The position numbers were made by a program, and so were the translations under genes. DNA of 64,000 nt from Bacillus glycinifermentans. Its GTDB lineage: Bacteria; Bacillota; Bacilli; Bacillales; Bacillaceae. The stretch spans positions 1 through 64,000 of the forward strand of contig NZ_LECW02000014.1 in the NCBI RefSeq assembly GCF_001042475.2, written 5' to 3'. Under the pieces are notes generated by a model. The model was not told where the DNA came from. It worked only from the letters and a program-made list of their open reading frames with translations, and did no database searches. How positions within the stretch are numbered: position 1 is the stretch's first letter; every line of letters begins with the position of its first letter. Of this stretch, positions 8,934-15,700 are shown in pieces.

Positions 8934-9272
8934 ATGAGTTTCACATCAAAAAACTACAGAACCAGCGGCGGCGATAAGTGGGTTATTGGCGGCGAATTAG
9001 AAGTTAAATCAGGCGCAAAAGTATCCGGTATGCCTGCATCCACACCCGGCCCCGACAGCATCACTTCCGAAATGATCGGAGAGGGACAGGTCAGAAACCG
9101 TAATATCGGTGATGGGTCTGTAAATAGCCGCAATATCGGGAATGGCAGCGTTCAAAATAATCACATTCAAGCAAAGGCGGTTACATTGGACAAAATGGGC
9201 GATGATGTAACGGCCAAATTCACGGACATTGAAAACCGTCTTAAAGCGCTGGAAGGCTCGGGAGGTTCTTAA
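8934..9272 (+). CDS. Head fibre protein
   Basis: 112-residue protein with the head-fibre N-terminus (YRTSGGDKWVIGGELEVKSGAKVSG), a short repeat region with the pattern Ile-x-x-G-x-V/I-x-x-x-x-I (ITSEMIGEGQVRNRNIGDGS, then two more copies), and a coiled-coil end. The family includes phi29 gp8.5. It probably forms trimeric fibres on the capsid surface. The repeat style returns in the Tal protein at 20.5-20.8 kb. It begins 3 bp after the capsid stop. Confidence 0.85.
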   Translation: MSFTSKNYRTSGGDKWVIGGELEVKSGAKVSGMPASTPGPDSITSEMIGEGQVRNRNIGDGSVNSRNIGNGSVQNNHIQAKAVTLDKMGDDVTAKFTDIENRLKALEGSGGS

Positions 9273-9273
9273 T

Positions 9274-9543
9274 TTGAAAATCACAGACGGTTCTATAGTT
9301 TTGAGCGTGTCAGATAAGGCGTATAGGGTTGTCTATGCGCCTTTTGGCTTCAAAAGGGTAGAAGAGGCTGGAGAAGTTGCTCAGGAGACTGACGCGCCAT
9401 TTGATCTTTTTGAAATGAGCAAAGAGCAGCTTAACAAAGTGAATAAAAGCGACATCATAGCCTTTTTAGAGCAACAGGAATTTGAATTTGATCCAAACGC
9501 CAAAAAGGACGAGCTAATCAAAGTCGTTTTAGGTGAGGAATAG
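9274..9543 (+). CDS. Small head/connector-region protein with C-terminal HeH/LEM-like motif
   Basis: 89-residue protein starting at TTG 9274 behind GGGAGG; the longer frame from 9229 is inside the head-fibre gene. The last 45 residues (MSKEQLNKVNKSDIIAFLE...KDELIKVVLGEE) look like the short helix-extended-helix (HeH/LEM) fold often found on phage structural accessory proteins. It lies between head fibre and connector genes, in the place of SPP1-like gp14 genes. Function uncertain. Confidence 0.65.
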   Translation: MKITDGSIVLSVSDKAYRVVYAPFGFKRVEEAGEVAQETDAPFDLFEMSKEQLNKVNKSDIIAFLEQQEFEFDPNAKKDELIKVVLGEE

Positions 9544-9556
9544 GGGGACATCTGAA

Positions 9557-9865
9557 ATGGACGTCCAGACTATCAAAACAATGCTTGGGATAACTACAGA
9601 TAGGCACGATGCCTATTTGAAAGAGGTTATCCCTCTTTTTATTGATTTCGCAAAGGATTACTGCAATAACAAGTTTCTTGTTAATGGCGAGGAAAAGCTG
9701 CCGGCGGGCGTAAAGCTGTTTGTTGCAAAAGCGATTGAGTTTAACATGTCGCCCTCGAATTTAAGCGGCCGCAGCATGGGCGATGTATCTTACTCTTTCG
9801 AGACGGAGCTGCCGGAAACCGTTATGCGTCACTTGAAACCTTATAGGATTTTGAGGGTTAAATGA
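9557..9865 (+). CDS. Head-tail connector (gp15/gp6-like adaptor)
   Basis: 102-residue helical protein of the phage DNA-packaging/connector family (gp6 of HK97, gp15 of SPP1), with the typical start MDVQTIKTMLGIT, the FIDFAKDYCNN helix and LPAGVKLFVAKAIEF. It would form the ring below the portal. ATG 9557 has an AGGGGGA site; the longer frame to 9533 is inside the previous gene. Its last codons overlap the next gene. Confidence 0.85.
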   Translation: MDVQTIKTMLGITTDRHDAYLKEVIPLFIDFAKDYCNNKFLVNGEEKLPAGVKLFVAKAIEFNMSPSNLSGRSMGDVSYSFETELPETVMRHLKPYRILRVK

Positions 9866-10215
9866 TGATTTACGAATACGATGAATTCCCACACACGTTC
9901 ACTGTTCAGAAGCTTGAGAAAGTGTCGGATGGTGGCGGTGGATACGAGGAAAAGTATGTAGATTTCATCACAATCAACGGTTTCGTTTGCGGGGTAAGCT
10001 CTCGGGAATTTTACCAAGCACAGCAGTTGCAGAATCCTGTTGACTGCAATGTGTATTACCCATATCGCACCGATATTGATAAAACAATGAGGATCATCTA
10101 CGAAAATAAAATACTCATTTTCAAGTCGGCGCCGATCGATCAGGGCGGCATGCACGAGATCATGAACCTCAAATGCGAGGTTTCGGGGGTGCTTGAAGAC
10201 AATGGCGAAGGTTAG
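9862..10215 (+). CDS. Head closure / head-tail adaptor protein (SPP1 gp16-like)
   Basis: 117-residue beta-rich protein with the head-tail adaptor pattern (HTFTVQKLEKVSDGGGGYEEKYV, later FKSAPIDQGGMHEIMNLKCE). It would plug the connector and receive the tail. Its ATG overlaps the stop of the previous gene. Place in the cluster (connector, closure, gp10-like, tail terminator) is canonical. Confidence 0.85.
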   Translation: MMIYEYDEFPHTFTVQKLEKVSDGGGGYEEKYVDFITINGFVCGVSSREFYQAQQLQNPVDCNVYYPYRTDIDKTMRIIYENKILIFKSAPIDQGGMHEIMNLKCEVSGVLEDNGEG

Positions 10216-10621
10216 CGGCAGATGGGTAAGGCAAATGCGAAGGGCTACAGATGAGTTCAGAAACCGTGTTATCGATGACGTAAAGCAGATTGTTACCGAT
10301 ACAGCCGAGCTGATTTATAGTCATGCTGTTTTAAACGCCCCGACAGCTATGATAGACGGCGGTAACCTGAAAAACTCTATCGAGATCGACTATAAAGACG
10401 GCGGCCTGACAGCGGTAATATCTGTCGGAGCGAGTTACGCGATTTATGTCGAATACGGAACCGGCATCTATGCTGAAGACGGGAACGGCAGAAAAACACC
10501 GTGGGTGTATTACGATACCAAGCTCAATCAGTGGGTTTTCACCCGGGGGATGCGCGCGCAGCCATTCTGGAACCCGGCAGTTGACGAAGGTATGCGCTAT
10601 TTTGTAAGTCAAATGCGATAG
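10202..10621 (+). CDS. HK97 gp10-like minor head-tail protein
   Basis: 139-residue protein of the HK97-gp10 group: N-terminal helix (FRNRVIDDVKQIVTDTAELIYSHAVLNAP), the SIEIDYKDGGLTAVISVGASYAIYVEYGTG-type core split over two strands, and the C-terminal QPFWNPAVDEG. It acts at the head-tail joint or tail completion. A TTG at 10193 is also possible, but ATG 10202 is better spaced from the GGGGGT site. It overlaps the previous gene by 14 bp. Confidence 0.82.
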   Translation: MAKVSGRWVRQMRRATDEFRNRVIDDVKQIVTDTAELIYSHAVLNAPTAMIDGGNLKNSIEIDYKDGGLTAVISVGASYAIYVEYGTGIYAEDGNGRKTPWVYYDTKLNQWVFTRGMRAQPFWNPAVDEGMRYFVSQMR

Positions 10622-10636
10622 AAAGGGGCTGTTATT

Positions 10637-11035
10637 ATGCGGTCAGCCATGTGGCCGTTGCAGACAGCTATATTCAAAAGGCTTTCAACTGATAAAGGGC
10701 TGAATGCACGCGTCACTGGTGTGCTTGATGCAGTCTCGAAAGATCAGAAAAAGCCATATGTAACAACTGGCGACGATGACGTTTCGCCGTTTGAGACAAA
10801 AACGTCAAAAGGCGAGATTATCAATGTCGTTTTACACTGCTGGAGCGACTATAACGGCAAAAAAGAAGCTATGCAAATCCTTGATTTGATGCTGCAAGCA
10901 TTAACGAAAGAGCCCCTAGAAATAGAGGGCTTTTCTTTATGCCGTTCTGAGATGAGCGGAATGCAGGTGATCACCGACATAGACGGCTACACAAAGCACG
11001 GCATTCTCAGAATGCGCTACACAATAAACAACTGA
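10637..11035 (+). CDS. Tail terminator / completion protein (DUF3168, SPP1 gp17-like)
   Basis: 132-residue protein of the DUF3168 type: it starts with PLQTAIFKRLSTDKGLNARVTGVLD, has the PYVTTGDDDVSPFETKTSKG strand and the HCWSDYNGKKEAMQILDLM helix. In SPP1 the equivalent gp17 caps the tail tube before it joins the head. It lies directly upstream of the major tail protein, as in SPP1. Confidence 0.83.
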   Translation: MRSAMWPLQTAIFKRLSTDKGLNARVTGVLDAVSKDQKKPYVTTGDDDVSPFETKTSKGEIINVVLHCWSDYNGKKEAMQILDLMLQALTKEPLEIEGFSLCRSEMSGMQVITDIDGYTKHGILRMRYTINN

Positions 11036-11039
11036 AAGG

Positions 11040-11567
11040 ATGAAAAATATGCCAGATTTATTGAATGGTAAAGATGAGGTTTACTTTGTCCAACCGATGA
11101 ATGCCACTGGAACAGAAGGGCTTTTCATCGCTTTCCAAACGGAAGGTAACCACACGAAAGAGCAGGATACAGTTGACGAGACGACAAAATCCGGCCGGAT
11201 CGTTGGCTATGGTCCGAAATCGGAAAACATTGAGCTGACATATTATGCAGCCGTTACCGACCCCGGACAGGACGCGATCGAAAAGGCTTATGATAACGAG
11301 GAAGCAATTCAGGTCTGGAAGGTAAATCTAAACTTGAATGAAAATCAAAAGCATACATCTGAATATGGGCATGCGATTATTGAGAGCTTGGAGAAAAGCG
11401 CGCCGCAGGACGGCTTTATTGAGGTTTCAACGACTCTTCCTGTTCTGGGAAAAACGTTCAAGGGTGAATTAGCTCCATTACCTCAAAGTCTCCTTGATGA
11501 GATCAGATCTTCTGCGGGCGCAAAAAAATTCATGCAGTTTGGGGAAGAAGGCAAAACTACACCCTAA
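11040..11567 (+). CDS. Major tail protein (short form, SPP1 gp17.1-like)
   Basis: 175-residue tail-tube protein, nearly the length of SPP1 gp17.1. The zero frame ends with a CCC codon followed directly by TAA (11562-11567). In the +1 frame the sequence continues from AAT 11566 into a fibronectin type III domain that has no start or ribosome site of its own. In SPP1 a CCC-stop site makes gp17.1 and a longer gp17.1*. The same arrangement here predicts two tail-tube proteins of 175 and about 260 residues. Confidence 0.88.
   Translation: MKNMPDLLNGKDEVYFVQPMNATGTEGLFIAFQTEGNHTKEQDTVDETTKSGRIVGYGPKSENIELTYYAAVTDPGQDAIEKAYDNEEAIQVWKVNLNLNENQKHTSEYGHAIIESLEKSAPQDGFIEVSTTLPVLGKTFKGELAPLPQSLLDEIRSSAGAKKFMQFGEEGKTTP
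11562..11567 (+). other. Predicted +1 programmed frameshift site (CCC TAA)
   Basis: P-site codon CCC with a slowly decoded TAA in the A site. Slipping forward one base lets the proline tRNA re-pair on CCT (11563-11565), and reading continues with AAT GCG CCC. The site type is the one established for the SPP1 major tail protein. Confidence 0.75.
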
Positions 11568-11823
11568 TGCGCCCCAAAATCTATCGTTCACGGCTACGAC
11601 TGACAGCGTGACCGTGGATTGGACGGCGGTAGATGGGGCGACTTCATACAAAGTGTACAGGGGATCTGAAAAAGTGTTCTACAAAGAAGTGACAGAACCA
11701 AAATGCACGCTTACGGGAATTGCGCCAGATACTAAACTGACTGTTAACGTATCTGCTGTTAATTCTGCCGGCGAATCGCCTATGACTGAAATTGAAACAA
11801 GGACGAAACCGGTAGAGGCCTAA
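11566..11823 (+). CDS. Fn3 extension of major tail protein (+1 frame)
   Basis: 85 codons from the frameshift site to the stop. They encode one fibronectin type III domain: NLSFTATTDSVTVDWTAVDG, then TSYKVYRGSEKVFYKEV, then LTVNVSAVNSAGESP, with the usual Trp, Tyr and Ser-Ala-Gly-x-Ser marks. The open frame reaches back to 11494 but there is no ribosome site for an internal start, so it is best read as the C-terminal part of a fusion of about 260 residues. Fn3 knobs on phage tails are thought to aid weak surface binding. Confidence 0.8.
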   Translation, partial: NAPQNLSFTATTDSVTVDWTAVDGATSYKVYRGSEKVFYKEVTEPKCTLTGIAPDTKLTVNVSAVNSAGESPMTEIETRTKPVEA

Positions 11824-11848
11824 TATTCACTTTGAAAATAAGATCATG

Positions 11849-11876
11849 AGAGCCCGGGCAATAGCCGGGCTCTTTT
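11849..11876 (+). terminator. Terminator after the major tail protein
   Basis: GAGCCCGG (11850-11857) pairs with CCGGGCTC (11865-11872), followed by TTTT. It separates the highly expressed tail-tube gene from the chaperone genes. Confidence 0.75.
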
Positions 11877-11906
11877 GAATTTAAAAACAATCTGGAGGTT
11901 TTATAC

Positions 11907-12419
11907 ATGGCTTACTTAACAATTGACGGAAAAGATTATGCTGCACGTTGTGACTTTGCTTTTGACAGAACAGCAAACGAAAAATATGCAAAAGAAGACA
12001 AGAACGGTGACAAGTCTGGAGGAACATTATCAATCTATCTAAGCCTATTAAATGATGACGCGGCTTACTTATCTGCATTTTGGGATTGTGCACTTGCTTA
12101 CCTCAAAAAAGGAAAGCCTTCTGTTGAACAAATCGAGGAAGCGCTCGCCAAGATTATCAATGAAGATGAAACAGGTAATGCAGCAGATGAATTGATCAAA
12201 GAAGCATTCAAGACGTTGGATTCTGCGGGTTTTTTCAAAGGAAAGATCCGTCAGCACTGGAAGATGATCGAGAAGATGGCGCAACCGAAGAAAGTGAGTC
12301 CGAACGAGACGCCAGAAATGGAAGCGAAACGTCTGGAAGAGGACGAAGCCAACAAGGAGATGCTCGAAATGATGAAAGAAGCATACAACGAGAAAACGGG
12401 ATCGACTACGACCAAGTAA
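11907..12419 (+). CDS. Tail assembly chaperone (gpG / SPP1 gp17.5-like)
   Basis: 170-residue protein in the tail chaperone position between tail tube and tape measure. The core (YLTIDGKDYAARCDFAFDRTANEKYA) is followed by an acidic helical C-terminus. Phage tail chaperones are usually made in a short and a frameshifted long form that coat the tape measure during assembly. A U UUU UUC heptamer in the correct phase lies at 12,230-12,236, and the -1 frame stays open from there to 12,763. Confidence 0.82.
   Translation: MAYLTIDGKDYAARCDFAFDRTANEKYAKEDKNGDKSGGTLSIYLSLLNDDAAYLSAFWDCALAYLKKGKPSVEQIEEALAKIINEDETGNAADELIKEAFKTLDSAGFFKGKIRQHWKMIEKMAQPKKVSPNETPEMEAKRLEEDEANKEMLEMMKEAYNEKTGSTTTK
12230..12236 (+). 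other. Candidate -1 slippery heptamer (T TTT TTC)
   Basis: Heptamer in the zero frame of the chaperone gene (codons GGT TTT TTC). After a -1 slip the frame is open to 12,763 and runs into the second chaperone segment. A drawback is that the -1 reading between 12,236 and about 12,395 is of low complexity, so a slip closer to the stop at 12,417 cannot be excluded. Confidence 0.4.
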
Positions 12420-12466
12420 TTGTCAATGCAGCTCGTTGGCTAAATGTCCATGACATCGACTTAATC

Positions 12467-12763
12467 ATGTCTTGGACACCCAAAGAATACAAGTTGCTCA
12501 TAAAAGGGGCGAAATTGAAAGAAATCGATCAATGGGAGCGCATGGCGAGAAATGCAATGTTTCACCGTTATGCGCTCAATGAAAAACGCCCAAAAGAATC
12601 AAAAATGTTTGATGCGAGAAAAGCAAAGCGTGAGCTTGAGCGAGACATCACAGGTGACGCAAACAACTGGCGATCATCAAACGTTAATGAGCTGGGTTCT
12701 AAAGCCAAAGCTGTTCAGCGTTTTAACGATGCCATTCGCGCTCATTTTGGAAAACAATTGTAG
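12467..12763 (+). CDS. Tail assembly chaperone, C-terminal (gpGT-like) segment
   Basis: 98 residues from ATG 12467, without a good ribosome site. The same frame is open well upstream, reading GIDYDQVIVNAARWLNVHD just before the ATG, which looks like real protein sequence. The frame is -1 relative to the upstream chaperone. This is the classic gpG/gpGT layout, so the segment is probably translated only as the end of a frameshift product. The tape-measure gene begins 16 bp after its stop. Confidence 0.75.
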   Translation: MSWTPKEYKLLIKGAKLKEIDQWERMARNAMFHRYALNEKRPKESKMFDARKAKRELERDITGDANNWRSSNVNELGSKAKAVQRFNDAIRAHFGKQL

Positions 12764-12778
12764 AAAAGGGGTGAGGGT

Positions 12779-15700
12779 ATGATCGAAAGGCTGACTGCAA
12801 TCATTGAGGCTGAGACGAGAAAATTCAACAGGAGCATGGAACGTGTCAATGATATGATGCGCCGTATGACTGACCACCAAACTGTTGAGATTGAAGCAGA
12901 GATTGCAAGCTTTCAAGCAAGAGTCAGGGAAGCGGAACAGCAGATTGATCGTTTTATCCATCGACATGAACGAACCCGAGTAGATTTAGACGCTGACTCT
13001 GACAATTTAAATAGAGCCATTACAACGGCAAGGACTGAGCTTGGTTCATTGCCCAACCGGGTAACCACCAATATTAACGGAGATACTTCGGATTTAACGC
13101 GGGCAGTCGCTGGCGCACAAGCAGAAATCAGGTCTTTACCTAATCGAGTCTGGATTCATATTGAAGCTCGAATTGATCGATTCGAAAATTCCATGAATAG
13201 ACTTGCTAAAATAACAAATTCCATTTCTACAGTTATGGAGAATTCCCTCAAGGGAGCTTTTACGGCCGCATTACCTGCAATTTCTCCGGTGCTTGCCAGT
13301 ATTACTGGCGCTATTGGATCACTGGGGCCGATGCTCGGCGCGGCGTCCGGCGGGGTTATGGGGCTTGCGAGCGCATTTTCGACCGCAGGAACCGGCGCGG
13401 TTGCCTTTGGCGCTGTGGCAGTATCTTCTCTTAAAGGTGTTTTTAAGGCCTCAGATGACTTAAATAAGCTTCAACAGAAGTTAGACGAAACAACTGACGC
13501 TAAAGAACGCGCAAAAATTATGGAGAAGATCAAAGTCATACAGCAGTCTTTAGGAAAAGAAGAGAAGAAGGCGCTTGCGACTTTGGAAGATTTCAAGGCC
13601 AACTGGACGGAAATATCAAATTCTGTTCAGAAGCCTATATTAAAGACCTTCACGAGCTCGCTGACGACGTTCAAAGGCGTTCTAAATAGTTTAAGACCCA
13701 TGTTTAAAAGCGTGGCAAATGGCGGCCTTGAATTAGCGAAAAGTATGAATGCCGCATTTAAAGATGCGGATATGAGGCGTTTCATAGATTTCATGAATAA
13801 AAACGCGGGTCAAGCCTTTGTTACATTCGGCAAAATTGCCGGCAATGTCCTGCGTACTGTGATGAATTTAATCGTGGCTTTTGGTCCACTGGGTAATGAT
13901 ATGGCTGCAAGCATGGAAAAAGCGACTGCTTCATGGGTGAAATGGTCAGCAAATTTAGGTTCGTCAAAGAAATTCCAATCATTTGTGGAGTATACGAAAA
14001 CGAACGGCCCTAAATTATTGCAGATTATCAGAAACTTATCAGGAGGCTTGACGAAGCTTTTCGCTGGCTTTGCGCCGATGTCTCAGGACATGATGACATC
14101 CCTTGTCGAAATGACAAAACGATTCAATGAGTGGGCGGGAAGCGTCACCAAGACAAAGGAATTCCAAGCATTCATTGACTATATTAGAACCAATGGACCT
14201 ACAGTATGGAGCACATTGGGAGAAATATCAAAAACTATTATCAACCTGCTTGTTGGTATGGCTCCTTTAGGCCAAACCATTCTGCAAACTGTAAACGGGT
14301 TTTTAAAGTTTACAAATGCGGCAATGCAAGCAAATCCAGCGATAGGACAGTTTATTGCGGTTGCTATTTCATTAGTGGGGGCGTTAAGAGCTATAGTTCC
14401 TGCAATGGTCGCCGTTAGTGCTGTGACAAATGGATTGAAAGATTTCAAGGTTGCAGCAAGTTATCTGATAAACTTCAGAAATACTGCGGCAGGCATAAAG
14501 TTAGCTGGGCTTATCACTCAATTAAAAGGAGCAACCATAGAGGTAGGGCAATTTATCGCAAAATACGCGGCGGCGGCAGCGTCGTCTACTGCCAATGCTG
14601 TGAAAATGGCCGCCTCTTGGACTGCAATGAAGATTTCAGCGCTGATAACGTCGTTAAAAAACGGCATTATCCAGATGGGGCTATGGATCAAAAACATGGC
14701 ACTAATGGCGGCGCAATCAATCGCCCAAGCAACACGTACAGCCACAGCTTGGACCATTATGAAAATCTCTTCATTTATCACCATGCTCCAAACCGGCATT
14801 AGACAAATGGCTCTTTGGATCACTCAAATGACTGTCATGGCAGCTCAATCGTTAACGCAAGCTGCACAGATGGCAGCGGCCTGGACGGCGGCAAAGATCA
14901 GTTCATTCACTTCTTTTTTGATGAATGGCATCCAACAAATGATCTTGTTTGGGAAGCAGCTTGTTGTATTAGCGGCTCAAGCATTGGCTCAGGCTGCAAG
15001 AATGGCCGCGGCTTGGGTTATGGCGATGGGTCCTGTTGGCTGGATCACGACGGCGGTCGTTGGGTTAGTTGCGCTTATCATTGCAAACTGGGACAAAGTG
15101 AAACAGTTCACCCTTCAAATTTGGGGTGTGATTTCTGAATGGCTAAAAGGAGCATGGGAAGGAATAAAGGCGGCCGCGACAGCAACATGGAATGCTATCA
15201 CGTCCTTTTTCTCTACCGTTTGGAATGGGATTGTATCGACTGCAAAATCGATTTGGGGTGGCCTGTCGTCTTTCTTCAAAGCTCAGTTCAACCTATACAA
15301 AACAGTATTCACGACCGTCTGGAATGCTATTAAAGGCTTTGCTTCGTCCATTTGGAACGGAATTGTAAATACCGGAAAGTCGATCTGGAACGGTTTGAAA
15401 TCCTTCTTTTCGGGTTGGCTAAATGCTCAGAAGAAGATTTTTTCAACGGTCTGGAATGGAATCAAAACGGTTCTTTCTTCTGTATGGAAAGGCATAGTTT
15501 CGACAGGAAAAAGCGTGTGGAATGGGCTGAAAAGCTTTTTCTCAACGCTTTTAAATTTCTGGAAAAATGTATTTAAAACTGCTTGGAATGCTATAAAAAC
15601 TGCGGTTTCATCTGTTTGGAAGGGTATTGTATCTGTCGGTAAAAGTGTTTGGGGTGGCTTGAAATCCTTTTTCTCTGGTTGGCTAAACGGGCAAAAGAGT

